A DNA stretch of 64,000 bases from Sphingomonas bacterium (GTDB taxonomy: Bacteria; Pseudomonadota; Alphaproteobacteria; Sphingomonadales; Sphingomonadaceae). Below the pieces are notes generated by a model, which was not told the origin of the DNA, ran no database searches, and saw only the letters and a list, made by a program, of their open reading frames with translations. The stretch is from contig NZ_CAHJWJ010000015.1 of the NCBI RefSeq assembly GCF_903642285.1, positions 1 to 64,000 of the forward strand. Reading direction: 5' to 3'. The translations under genes and the position numbers were made by a program. Position 1 is the first letter of the stretch; each line of letters opens with the position of its first letter. Shown here piece by piece: positions 1 through 7,956 of the stretch.

Positions 1-218
1 CCGCGCGCCATGCCGTTGCCGGCGAGCATGGCGAGGTAGGCGCTCGGCAGCGCATCGTAGGTGATCGTGTAGCGACGACTGTCGGCAAGCGGCAGGTCGC
101 GCCTGAAGACGTGGGCGTGGGTGTCGACCGGACCGGTCATCGCTGGCGGCCTTGCCGCTGCCCGCGCGCTGCACAGCACTGCGGCCGTGCCGGACAGGAA
201 CGCGCGCCGACCCATCAT
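1..218 (-). CDS. Amidohydrolase-2 / lactonase-like metal-dependent hydrolase with N-terminal signal (3' end outside window)
   Basis: Only the first 72 or so codons lie in the window. The ATG at 218 opens a short twin-arginine-like leader (MMGRRAFLSGTAAVL, Ala-rich to about residue 22), then the family's first metal-ligand motif, D-T-H-A-H-V-F, at about residues 31-37. The same architecture (PxDTHxHxF, then RRYxxxYDA) is seen in the intact amidohydrolase at 4550-5365, so the two are paralogues in one operon. The family (COG3618, with 2-pyrone-4,6-dicarboxylate and sugar lactonases) opens lactone rings. The leader would place this copy in the periplasm, unlike the other. It is the last visible gene of the minus-strand operon, about 80 bp after the ABM gene. 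The substrate cannot be deduced. The family call is firm for so short a fragment; the Tat assignment is an inference. Confidence 0.72.
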   Translation of the reverse strand, partial: MMGRRAFLSGTAAVLCSARAAARPPAMTGPVDTHAHVFRRDLPLADSRRYTITYDALPSAYLAMLAGNGMAR

Positions 219-296
219 CGTCCGTCACCGGTCATAGCGATCTCTCCTGATATTCTGCGCGACTTCTTCGCCGTGGCGGTCTTGCGGGCGAGTCCG

Positions 297-635
297 TTAG
301 GCTCCCAGCATCGGCTGCTGCTCGGCCGATGGTCGAACGAAGCCGCCGATGACCAGTTCGCTATGCTCGACCGATGGCGGCGCGGCGATCCACGGTGAGA
401 TCAGATCTCTCCAGAGCTGGAAGTCCGTCGACGGCCTGAACATGCCGGTATGATGCTCGACGCTCTCCCAGCCGACGATCAGGCGATACTGCGACCGATC
501 CTCGATCACCTGCTCCAACCTCATGCCGATACATCCCTCGGCGCGTTCGAAGAGAGGGACCGCCTTTCGGACGTCGCGCTCGAACTCGGCATTCGTTCCC
601 GGCCTGATCGTGATGGAGGCGACTTCCGTTATCAC
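297..635 (-). CDS. Antibiotic biosynthesis monooxygenase (ABM) family protein
   Basis: A 112-residue single-domain protein with the ABM/dimeric alpha-beta barrel pattern: ITIRPGTNAEFERDV, then EGCIGMRLEQ, YRLIVGWES and HHTG. I chose GTG at 635 because a GGGGAGAG ribosome-binding site lies just upstream and the codon overlaps the TGA of the preceding isomerase gene by four bases (GTGA), a typical translational coupling. Family members include cofactor-free monooxygenases on quinone-type substrates, heme-degrading enzymes and proteins of unknown role; nothing here fixes the reaction. Its place inside a catabolic operon suggests a small accessory oxygenase or an isomerase-like helper. Confidence 0.8.
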   Translation of the reverse strand: MITEVASITIRPGTNAEFERDVRKAVPLFERAEGCIGMRLEQVIEDRSQYRLIVGWESVEHHTGMFRPSTDFQLWRDLISPWIAAPPSVEHSELVIGGFVRPSAEQQPMLGA

Positions 636-1501
636 CGTGCTCTCCCCATCGGTACAGATGTGCGGTTTACCAACGGTGCCAACGCTGGATAGCCTGACGG
701 CCAGCCAATCCCTTCGACGGTACTGCGCGCCGGGATATATTCGAGGCCGATCGGCCCTGCGTAGCCAACATCCTCCAGCGCATCGAAGAAGGATGCGAAG
801 TCGATCGTACCGGTTCCGGGTTCGTGCCGTCCGGGAGCGTCGGCGACCTGAACATGGGCGAAGCGATGGCCATAGCGCGTCGTGAACTCGACCGGATCGA
901 CGCCTGCCTGAGCGGCGTGGAACACATCGAACGAGAGCCAAAGGTTCGGGGCCTCGACCGCGTCCAGCACCCGCATCGCAAGATCGGGATGGTTCATATA
1001 ATAGCCCGGCAGCGATCCCGGGCCGATCGGCTCGATGATGACCCCGAGGCCGTGCGATGCTGCGGCCTCACATGCCGATCCGATATTGGCGCGGTAGCAG
1101 GCCCAAGTGCGGTCTTCCGAAACATGCGCCGACGGCACGCCCGACATGGGGTGGATGAGCGGGCACGCTATCGCACGCGCGTAGCGGACGGCCTCTTCCA
1201 CCGTCACCGCGAACTCCGCCTCGCGGCCGACGAGCGCGGCTATTCCCTTCTCACCGGGCGTGCCGGCGGGGGTCCCGATCTGCGTGACGGACAGTCCGTT
1301 GCCCTCGCAGAGCGCCCGCACGCGATCGCTTGAGACGGCATAGGGCGACGGATGCTCGACGAACGCGAAGCCCGCGGCGGCGGCGGCGGCGAACCGGGCC
1401 TCGAACGGCAGCTCGGTGAAGAGATATCCCAGATGCGCGGACAGGCTGAAGCCATTCGCCAAGGATCGATCGCCCGCGGGTCGCGCTGCCGGACCGGTCA
1501 T
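632..1501 (-). CDS. Hydroxypyruvate isomerase-like TIM-barrel protein
   Basis: A 289-residue xylose-isomerase-like TIM barrel (AP endonuclease 2 fold). Visible family features are the opening FSLSAHLGYLFTELPF, the FVEHPSPYAV strand, GLGVIIEPIG with the metal-binding Glu, and FDVFHAAQAG, FAHVQVADAPGRHEPGTG and GLEYIPA near the end. The HVQVAD-PGR-EPGTG block is characteristic of Hyi/OtnI-type isomerases that interconvert hydroxypyruvate or a related aldehyde acid with its enol or semialdehyde isomer. The start ATG at 1501 overlaps the cupin stop (ATGA), and its own stop overlaps the ABM start (GTGA). It probably isomerises a small keto or aldehyde acid produced upstream; the exact substrate is unknown. 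Confidence 0.82.
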   Translation of the reverse strand: MTGPAARPAGDRSLANGFSLSAHLGYLFTELPFEARFAAAAAAGFAFVEHPSPYAVSSDRVRALCEGNGLSVTQIGTPAGTPGEKGIAALVGREAEFAVTVEEAVRYARAIACPLIHPMSGVPSAHVSEDRTWACYRANIGSACEAAASHGLGVIIEPIGPGSLPGYYMNHPDLAMRVLDAVEAPNLWLSFDVFHAAQAGVDPVEFTTRYGHRFAHVQVADAPGRHEPGTGTIDFASFFDALEDVGYAGPIGLEYIPARSTVEGIGWPSGYPALAPLVNRTSVPMGRAR

Positions 1502-1914
1502 TGTCCGCCATGCTCCTCGTCGATCCGGCGCGTATCTCCCGTCGCGACGATCGTCCTGTCGGCATCGGTCGAGGCATAGACCCACAGGATGCGCATCCGC
1601 GCGGTCTCCGACGCGTTCTTGAAGAAGTGGGGGACGCCTGCCGGGATGAAGGTCGTGTCGCCCGGATGCACGTCGTATTGGACGTCCGCGATCGTGGCGA
1701 CCGCCTGGCCTTCGAGCAGCACGACGCTCTCGTCGCAATTGTGGTAGTGCAGCGGGACCGCGCAATCGGGATCGAACTCGGTGATCCCGTTGATGAAATC
1801 GGTCGCGCCGATCCCGGCTCTGACCAGGGGGAAGGTCCGCACGCCGCCGCCGCGATCCTTCGGATCGATGCTGTCGAGTTGCAGAACGACGGGCTTCGCA
1901 TTGGCTGAGGCCAT
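1498..1914 (-). CDS. Cupin-domain protein
   Basis: A 138-residue single cupin. Motif 1 is visible as PLHYHNCDESVVLLEG (His, His and Glu metal ligands at about residues 55-62) and motif 2 as PGDTTFIPAGVPHFF. The ATG at 1914 has an AAGGAG ribosome-binding site seven bases upstream, which is better than the TTG two codons earlier. It overlaps the downstream isomerase gene by four bases. Small cupins in catabolic operons act as isomerases, dioxygenases or lactone/keto-acid processing enzymes; this one keeps the metal site and so is probably catalytic, but its substrate cannot be named. Confidence 0.82.
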   Translation of the reverse strand: MASANAKPVVLQLDSIDPKDRGGGVRTFPLVRAGIGATDFINGITEFDPDCAVPLHYHNCDESVVLLEGQAVATIADVQYDVHPGDTTFIPAGVPHFFKNASETARMRILWVYASTDADRTIVATGDTRRIDEEHGGQ

Positions 1915-1940
1915 GTTCAAACTCCTTGAAAAGGGATCGA

Positions 1941-3302
1941 TCAGCCGATCCAGACGGTCTTCAGATTCATGAAGGCGTGCACGCCGAGCTTGCCGAGTTC
2001 GCGCCCGTAGCCCGAGCGTTTGATGCCGCCGAACGGGATGCGCGGATCGGACGCCACGAGCGCGTTGACGAACACCGCGCCCGCCTCGATCCTCCGGACG
2101 TGATGCCTGGCGGCGTCCAAATCCCGGGTCCAGATGGAGGCGCCGAGGCCGAACTCCGACCGGTTGGCGAGGCGGATGGCGTCCTCCGCGTCACGCGCGC
2201 GCACGACCGCGGCGGCGGGGCCGAAGGTCTCCTCCCGGAAAGCCGTCATGTCCTCGGTGACGTCGTCGAGCACGGTCGGTCGGTAGAAATTGCCGGGACC
2301 CTCGATCATGCCACCGCCGACGAGCAGCGTACCGCCCTCCCCGATCGTTCGCTCGACCTGGCGATGCAGCTCGTCGCGAAGATTGGCGCGCGCCATCGGG
2401 CCGAGGGCATGATCGCGGTCCATCGGATCGCCGACCGTCATCGCGGCGACGTTCGCCAGGAATGCCTCGACGAAACGATCCGCGACCGAGCGCACGACCA
2501 CGAAGCGCTTGGACGCGATGCAACTCTGGCCGGTGTTCGAGAAACGCGCCTTGACCGCGGCCTTGGCGGCGAGCTCGACGTCGGCGTCGGCAAGGACGAT
2601 GAACGGATCCGATCCGCCGAGTTCAAGGACGTGCGGCTTGAGCTCGCTGGCGGCCTGCGCGCCCACCAGGCTTCCGACCTGGGTGGAGCCGGTGAGGCTG
2701 ACTGCCGCGATACGGCGATCGCGAATGACCGCCTCGACCTTGCTATTCTCGATCAGTAACAGGCCGAACAGGCCCACGGGAGCGTCCGCAAGCTGCATCA
2801 GTTCGGCGGTCGCCTGCGCGCATTGTGGCACGTTGTTCGCGTGCTTGAGGATCAGGCCGTTGCCGCCGAGCAGAGCGGGCACGAGGCACCGGATCGTCTG
2901 CCAGAACGGGTAGTTCCAGGGCATGATCGCAAGCACCACGCCAAGCGGGTCGCCGACGATCATGCTTTCGCGCGCGAACGTCTCGACGCGCTCGGGTGCG
3001 AGGATGCGTTCGGCATTGTCGGCGTAATAGTCGCAGGTCAGCGCGCATTTGGCGATCTCGCCTTCCGCCTCCACGATCGGCTTGCCCATCTCCTGGGTGA
3101 TGAGTGCGGCGAAGCGCTCCGCGTTCGCCCGGAGAACGGCAGCCATGCGCGAGAGGAGGGCGGCGCGGACCGAAGGCGGCTCGCCGGCCCATCCACGCTG
3201 CGCCGCGGCGGCACGCGCGAGCACGGCGTCGACCTCCGCGGCCGTCTGGAACGGCAGTTCCAACATGGCGACGCCGGTCGCAGGGTTAGCAGATACGATC
3301 AT
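1941..3302 (-). CDS. NAD(P)-dependent aldehyde dehydrogenase (succinate-semialdehyde dehydrogenase-like)
   Basis: A 453-residue ALDH superfamily protein. The NAD-binding region includes MPWNYPFWQ, SLTGSTQVG holds the Rossmann glycine, LELGGSDPFIV the general-base Glu, and NTGQSCIASKR the catalytic Cys. FGPAAAVVRA and PFGGIKRSGYGRELG complete the family signature. The slightly short N-terminus and the EMGKPIVEAEGE segment fit the SSADH-like (GabD-type) subgroup. AGGAA precedes the ATG at 3302. In the operon it probably oxidises an aldehyde acid released by the neighbouring enzymes to the matching dicarboxylate. Confidence 0.9.
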   Translation of the reverse strand: MIVSANPATGVAMLELPFQTAAEVDAVLARAAAAQRGWAGEPPSVRAALLSRMAAVLRANAERFAALITQEMGKPIVEAEGEIAKCALTCDYYADNAERILAPERVETFARESMIVGDPLGVVLAIMPWNYPFWQTIRCLVPALLGGNGLILKHANNVPQCAQATAELMQLADAPVGLFGLLLIENSKVEAVIRDRRIAAVSLTGSTQVGSLVGAQAASELKPHVLELGGSDPFIVLADADVELAAKAAVKARFSNTGQSCIASKRFVVVRSVADRFVEAFLANVAAMTVGDPMDRDHALGPMARANLRDELHRQVERTIGEGGTLLVGGGMIEGPGNFYRPTVLDDVTEDMTAFREETFGPAAAVVRARDAEDAIRLANRSEFGLGASIWTRDLDAARHHVRRIEAGAVFVNALVASDPRIPFGGIKRSGYGRELGKLGVHAFMNLKTVWIG

Positions 3303-3380
3303 TGCAAGTTCCTCTTGTCCGTGGAACGACGCCTCAGCGTCGGGGGCCCGACATGGCAGACATGACGGTGCGCGGCGGCA

Positions 3381-4541
3381 TCAGACGCCCGCCGCAAGTT
3401 TGGCGTGGACCAGGCGGCGCAGGTTCCCCGCCGGGCGGCTCTCGCCCGGAATGTCCCCAGGGCTCGGGGGCACCCAGCGAAGCCTCGATCCACTTCCTCC
3501 GGCCGAGGAGAGTGCTGCGATGACCGCGTCGGCGAACCCGCCGGTGCCGACCTGCGTGCCGCCCGGCCCGAGATCGGCGGTGCGCGTTTCGCCGCCCGTC
3601 AGCACCGCCTCCAGCGCGGCGTCGACGCGGTCGGCCACGTCGGCGCGACCGATGTGGTCGAGCATCAGGAGCGCCGCCCGCAGCAATGCGGTCGGATTGG
3701 CGATGCCGCGCCCCGCGATGTCCGGCGCGGAACCGTGCACCGCCTCGTAGATCGCGACGTCGTCGCCGAGGTTGATCGACGCGCAGACGCCGAGGCCGCC
3801 GCCCAGGCCGGCGACCAGATCGCTCAGGATATCGCCGTACAGGTTGCTGGTGACCAGCACGTCGAACCGCGACGGGTCGGTGACGAGCTTGCAGGCGGAC
3901 GCATCCACCAGCAACCGGTCGCTCTCTATCTCGGGATAGCGTGCGGCGACCTCGTCGAAGATCCGGTCGAACATGCCGTCGCTCAGTTTCAGGATGTTCG
4001 ATTTCGAGATGCCCGTCACGCGGCGACGCTTCTGCGAGCGCGCGATGAAGAATGCCGTCTCGCATATCCTGCGCGTGTTCGCCGCCGAGTTGACCTTGAG
4101 CGAGGTCACGACACCGTCGCCGAGATCATATTCGATGCCGATGTAGAGGTCCTCGAAATTCTCGCGGACGAGGATCAGATCGATATCCGGTCGCGCCCTG
4201 CTCGTTTGCGTTCCCGGCAACGTTCTGACCGGGCGCACCGACGCGAACGTCTCGAACTCTTCCCTTATCGTGACGTTCGCGCTGCGCTCGCCATGGCCGA
4301 TCGGCGTCGCCAGCGGCGCCTTAAGCGCGACGCCGCAGCGCCGGATGGCGTCGATCGTCGCCCGCGGCAGGCCGCTCGCGTCGCCACCGGCGAAGACCCT
4401 GCCTCCGGCGTCGCAGCGGATCCAGTCGATGCCGGCGTCGGCCGCGGCGAGTATGCGCACCACGGCCTCCGAGATTTCGGGGCCGATCCCATCGCCCTCG
4501 ATCAGGACGACAGGGGCGAGGTCATTGTTCTTGTAGGTCAT
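3381..4541 (-). CDS. Isocitrate/isopropylmalate/tartrate dehydrogenase family protein
   Basis: A beta-decarboxylating dehydrogenase of about 386 residues. Family marks are LIEGDGIGPEISEAV at the N-terminus, an Arg-rich substrate loop (FASVRPVRTLPG), LILVRENFEDLYIGIEY, the Lys in VTGISKSNILK, VTSNLYGDILSD with metal-binding Asp residues, and EAVHGSAPDIAGRGIANPTA. It oxidises and usually decarboxylates a 2-hydroxy acid with NAD. The start ATG at 4541 has GAGGAC upstream and lies eight bases after the amidohydrolase stop. After the normal family end (about residue 340) an extra Pro/Gly/Arg-rich tail of around 45 residues follows. That tail is atypical and may be a remnant of another sequence read through after the original stop was lost. 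Confidence 0.85.
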   Translation of the reverse strand: MTYKNNDLAPVVLIEGDGIGPEISEAVVRILAAADAGIDWIRCDAGGRVFAGGDASGLPRATIDAIRRCGVALKAPLATPIGHGERSANVTIREEFETFASVRPVRTLPGTQTSRARPDIDLILVRENFEDLYIGIEYDLGDGVVTSLKVNSAANTRRICETAFFIARSQKRRRVTGISKSNILKLSDGMFDRIFDEVAARYPEIESDRLLVDASACKLVTDPSRFDVLVTSNLYGDILSDLVAGLGGGLGVCASINLGDDVAIYEAVHGSAPDIAGRGIANPTALLRAALLMLDHIGRADVADRVDAALEAVLTGGETRTADLGPGGTQVGTGGFADAVIAALSSAGGSGSRLRWVPPSPGDIPGESRPAGNLRRLVHAKLAAGV

Positions 4542-4549
4542 CGAAGTCC

Positions 4550-5365
4550 TCAATCATGCCAGTCGAGCGCGAACAGCCGGCCGGGATTGCCGCAGAGCAG
4601 GGCGCGCCGCTCCTGATCGTCGGGCACCCACGCCGCCAGCCAGCGCAGCGTGTCCGCATAGGAGAAGCCGCCCTCGTGGCCGGTCCACGGCCAGTCGCTT
4701 CCCCAAATCACCCTGCCCGGTCCGACGGTCGCGAGGATGCGCGCCGCCGACAACGAGGCTGCGGGCGGCGGCAGGCGATAGGGCGCGGAGAATTTGAAGA
4801 AGACCCGCTCGTTCTTGGCCGACGCGTCGAGGAGCAGGTCGAGCGCGCCGCCCTCGCACCCGTCCGTCCGGCCGAAATGATCGATCAACACCGCACAGGG
4901 CAGGGTCGTCAGACTCGGCGCCACCATCTGCCACTGACTGCCTTCGGCCTGAACCTCGAGCACCGCCCGCAAGCTGGCGAGCCGCTCCGCAAACGCGTGA
5001 AAGGCCGCGGAGGACAGATCTGGCGGCGACTGGCCGATGCAATTGATCCGAACCCCCACGATGCCGCCGGCGACCAGGTTTGCGAGTTCAGCGTCCGACA
5101 CGTGCGGATCGACGACGGCGACCCCCCGAAAGACGTTCGGCGCGTCCTGAATGGCGTTCAGGATGAAGCTGTTGTCGGTGCCCAGGAAGCTCGGCTGGAC
5201 GAGGATCGCACGCCGGACCGATGTTCCTTGCATGTCGTCCATCAGCGCGTGGGCATGGGCGTCATAAGCGGGTGCGTAACGCCGGTTCGGCGCGAGCGAG
5301 AGGCCGCGTTCGAAAATGTGAACGTGCGTGTCGATCGGGTCAGGATGGACGGTGCCGGCTAGCAA
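4550..5365 (-). CDS. Amidohydrolase-2 family hydrolase (PDC lactonase / sugar lactonase-like)
   Basis: A complete 271-residue TIM-barrel metal hydrolase of COG3618 type. Visible are the DTHVHIF metal site (about residues 12-18), ILVQPSFLGTDN, GVAVVDPHV, GGIVGVRINC, a catalytic-region His in LIDHFGRTDG and the late metal Asp in VIWGSDWPWTGHE. Family members hydrolyse lactones such as 2-pyrone-4,6-dicarboxylate or aldonolactones. No ATG fits; TTG at 5365 follows an AGAGGAAA ribosome-binding site by about nine bases and is taken as the start. It is the first gene of the minus-strand operon and is paralogous to the partial gene at 1-218, which begins with a signal-like leader that this cytoplasmic copy lacks. 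Confidence 0.85.
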   Translation of the reverse strand: MLAGTVHPDPIDTHVHIFERGLSLAPNRRYAPAYDAHAHALMDDMQGTSVRRAILVQPSFLGTDNSFILNAIQDAPNVFRGVAVVDPHVSDAELANLVAGGIVGVRINCIGQSPPDLSSAAFHAFAERLASLRAVLEVQAEGSQWQMVAPSLTTLPCAVLIDHFGRTDGCEGGALDLLLDASAKNERVFFKFSAPYRLPPPAASLSAARILATVGPGRVIWGSDWPWTGHEGGFSYADTLRWLAAWVPDDQERRALLCGNPGRLFALDWHD

Positions 5366-5408
5366 CTTCGAATTTCCTCTTGATCGACGCGTCGTTCTGC
5401 TGCACCAC

Positions 5409-5420
5409 TCCTATATAGGA
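5409..5420. promoter_or_regulatory. 12-bp perfect palindrome, candidate GntR/HutC operator
   Basis: TCCTATATAGGA is a perfect inverted repeat about 45 bp upstream of the first gene of the minus-strand operon, in the 280-bp gap shared with the divergent GntR gene. It contains TATATA, which could be the -10 element of the minus-strand promoter, so binding there would block transcription. HutC-type regulators bind short AT-centred palindromes. The site assignment is an inference from symmetry and place; the rest of the gap shows no gene. Confidence 0.45.
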
Positions 5421-5645
5421 CTAGAGGAGCGATGCAAGCTTCCGGTATCGAGAGGATCGCATGACTGCAACCGCCCCCCCGTCACGACGTGAAGCATCCG
5501 GTCCGGCGGCGGGAGCGAGGTGCGATCCATCGCCGGCCAAGTGCGGTCCTGAATCGACGAAGGACTTGAGGGGCACGGGTGCGGCTGTGACAATCGTCGA
5601 ACCCCGGTCGCGAACCAGGTCGCGCCGCGGAACGGAACGTCCATC

Positions 5646-6398
5646 ATGATCTCGACCATGCCAGCCAGACCAGTCCTCGCGGGTGACGCCCATCTCCCGC
5701 TCTATCGCCGGCTCTGTATCACGATCGCCGGCCGGATCGCCGATGGCCACTGGCGGCCCGGAGACATGATCCCCAGCGAGACGGACCTCGCGAGGATCTA
5801 CGACGTGGCGCCCGGCACCGTCCGCAAGGCGATCGAAACCCTGGCGACCGACGGCCTTATCGAGCGGCGGCACGGCCGCGGCACGTTCGTCCGCCGGTCG
5901 AACTTCGACCATTATATGACGCGATTCTTCCTGTTCCGGGATGCAAGCGGCAGCGAGCTCGATCCCGAAAGCCGCATTCTCTCGCGGCAGGTCGTGTCGG
6001 GCCCCGCCCCGGTCGTCAGCGCGCTGGGCCTGCCCGACGGCAGCGATCTGATCCACCTCGTCCGACACCGATATTGGGAGGATGCGCCGCGCCTGCTCGA
6101 GGACATCTATCTCCCGCTGCACCGGTTCGGGCCGATCCTCACGTGCGACATCGAGGAGATCGGGCCGCTTCTCTATCCCGCCTATGAGCGGCTCTGCGGC
6201 GAACTGGTCTGCTTCATGGAGGAGGAGATCACGATCGTTCCCGCAAGTGCGCAGGACGCCGCCGTGCTGGGATTGCATTCCGCTGATCTAATCGTCGCGA
6301 TTGATCGGTGGGCAAAGGACGCGGCACGACAACCGATCGAATGGCGTCGCTCCCGCGGCGAGACAGGCCGGTTCCGATACAAGGTCAAAGTCGAATGA
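5646..6398 (+). CDS. GntR family (HutC subfamily) transcriptional regulator with UTRA domain
   Basis: 250 residues. The N-terminal winged helix (residues about 18-85: LYRRLCITIAGRI, PGDMIPSETDLARIYDV, TVRKAIETLATDGLIERRHGRGTFV) is a textbook GntR domain. The C-terminal half is a UTRA ligand-binding domain (HLVRHRYWEDAPRLLEDIYLP and RSRGETGRFRYKV at the end). Such repressors release DNA when they bind the pathway substrate or an intermediate. It sits between the catabolic operon and the transporter, and its TGA overlaps the transporter ATG (ATGA), so regulator and transporter are co-translated. The ATG at 5658 is an alternative start. Confidence 0.92.
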   Translation: MISTMPARPVLAGDAHLPLYRRLCITIAGRIADGHWRPGDMIPSETDLARIYDVAPGTVRKAIETLATDGLIERRHGRGTFVRRSNFDHYMTRFFLFRDASGSELDPESRILSRQVVSGPAPVVSALGLPDGSDLIHLVRHRYWEDAPRLLEDIYLPLHRFGPILTCDIEEIGPLLYPAYERLCGELVCFMEEEITIVPASAQDAAVLGLHSADLIVAIDRWAKDAARQPIEWRRSRGETGRFRYKVKVE

Positions 6399-7783
6399 CA
6401 GATACCGTCCTAAAGCGTCAGGAGGACAGCTTCGTGGTTCATGCAGCCGCCGAGCCGCCGATCGGCCAGACCGACCACGACGTCGCAGCCTCCACCGTCC
6501 GGGCGATCAGCTGGCGGTTCATGCCGCTTCTCACCGGCTGCTTCATCGCCGCCTATATCGATCGTGTGAACGTCAGCTTCGCCGCACTGACCGCCAACCG
6601 CGATCTGGGCCTGTCGGCAAGCCAGTTCGGCTGGGGTGCCGGTCTGTTCTTCGTCGGCTATTTCCTGGCCGAGACGCCGAGCAATTTCATCATGACGAAG
6701 ATCGGCGCGCGGCGGTGGTTCTCTCGCATCATGGTCAGCATGGGAGTGGTCGCCGGCGCGACCGCTTTCGTGACCAGCCCATACGAGTTCTACGGTGCCC
6801 GCTTCCTGCTCGGCTGCTGCGAGGCCGGTCTTCTCCCCGGCGTCATCCTGTTCCTTCGCGGCTGGGTGCCCAAGGCGCTTCGCGCGCAGTTCATGGGTAC
6901 CTTCCTGCTCGCCATTCCGCTGTCCAGCGTCATCGGCGCACCGATCTCGGGCGCTCTGCTGGAACTCGACGGGCTGTTCGGCCTCAAGGACTGGCAGATC
7001 ATGTTCGTCCTCGAAGCACTGCCGTGCGTGATTCTGGGCGGTCTCGTGCTCCTGTTTCTGACCGAAACGCCGGACGAGGCATCCTGGCTGTCGTTGGAGC
7101 AGAAGGCGTGGTTGCGGGGCCGGTTCCTTGAGGAGAAGAAGGAGGCCGAGGGCTCGCTTCATCGCGAGGCCAACCGTTCCTGGATGATCCTGCTCGACGC
7201 TCGCGTGCTGGCGTTCGGCTTCGCCTTCTTCGGGGCGCTGTGCGGCAGCTACGGGATCACGCTCTGGCTGCCGCAGATCGTCAAGGCGTTCGGCGTCACG
7301 AGCGCGATGAACGGCTTCGTCACGGCTATCCCGTTCGTGTTCGGTTCGTTCGCGACGATCATCATCGCCCGCAGGTCGGATCGGACGAGGGAACGCGTGT
7401 GGCACGTCGCCGGTCCGGCGCTTGTCGCCGCAGCCGGCCTGGCACTTGCCTCGATCGTAGCGTCGCCGTTCCTCATGATGACTGCGGTGTCGCTCGCGGC
7501 GATCGGCCTGTTCGGCCTTCGCGGCACCTTCTTCGCACTCGTTTCGGAGCGCTTCTCGGAAGACAATGCGCCGCTCGGGATCGCGGCGATCGGCGCCTAT
7601 AGTTCGCTCGCCGGGCTGATCGGTCCTTGGGTCGTCGGTCTCCTCAAGGACGCCACCGGCAGTTTCGTGCCCGGAATGATGTTCCTCGCCGTCATGTCGC
7701 TGGCCAGTGCCGCGACGCTCCTGCTGAACAGGCGACTGGGAGTGTCATCGATCCCGGTCCGGATCGCTGAACCTGCGGGATAA
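6395..7783 (+). CDS. MFS transporter, anion:cation symporter (phthalate/tartrate permease-like)
   Basis: A 462-residue inner-membrane protein with about 12 hydrophobic segments. The N-terminal TM1 with YIDRVNVSFAAL, the loop after TM2-TM3 (AETPSNFIMTKIGARRW) and GVILFLRGWVPKALRAQ are typical of the ACS family, which takes up organic anions by proton or sodium symport. The ATG at 6395 overlaps the GntR stop by four bases. Together with the porin downstream it forms the uptake part of the locus, so the substrate is probably a small carboxylate or aldonate-type anion; the exact compound is not readable. Confidence 0.9.
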   Translation: MTDTVLKRQEDSFVVHAAAEPPIGQTDHDVAASTVRAISWRFMPLLTGCFIAAYIDRVNVSFAALTANRDLGLSASQFGWGAGLFFVGYFLAETPSNFIMTKIGARRWFSRIMVSMGVVAGATAFVTSPYEFYGARFLLGCCEAGLLPGVILFLRGWVPKALRAQFMGTFLLAIPLSSVIGAPISGALLELDGLFGLKDWQIMFVLEALPCVILGGLVLLFLTETPDEASWLSLEQKAWLRGRFLEEKKEAEGSLHREANRSWMILLDARVLAFGFAFFGALCGSYGITLWLPQIVKAFGVTSAMNGFVTAIPFVFGSFATIIIARRSDRTRERVWHVAGPALVAAAGLALASIVASPFLMMTAVSLAAIGLFGLRGTFFALVSERFSEDNAPLGIAAIGAYSSLAGLIGPWVVGLLKDATGSFVPGMMFLAVMSLASAATLLLNRRLGVSSIPVRIAEPAG

Positions 7784-7848
7784 ATAGTCGGCACGATCGA
7801 CGAACGCCCGGGCGGCAAGAACCGGGGGACATTAACAAGCTGCCTGCA

Positions 7849-7877
7849 CGAAGAAGCCGCTCGGCAGGGCTTCTTCG
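7849..7877 (+). terminator. Hairpin between transporter and porin genes
   Basis: CGAAGAAGCC and GGCTTCTTCG form a 10-bp stem around a nine-base loop, 65 bp after the transporter stop. There is no clear U-run after it, so it may be an attenuator or an mRNA-stabilising stem that lowers porin expression rather than a full terminator. Confidence 0.4.
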
Positions 7878-7956
7878 GATGCTGACGCTCTGCGCCTCGC
7901 CAGAGCGAACAGGATGCAAGCGCAATCAGCCTAAAAACCGAAAGGGGGAGGATTCC

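Noticed and set aside
1926..2759. Long open frames on the plus strand opposite the ALDH gene and in many other places
   Set aside because: They are shadows typical of very GC-rich DNA: high Arg/Ala/Pro/His content, no domains, no ribosome-binding sites, and they lie opposite clearly identified genes.
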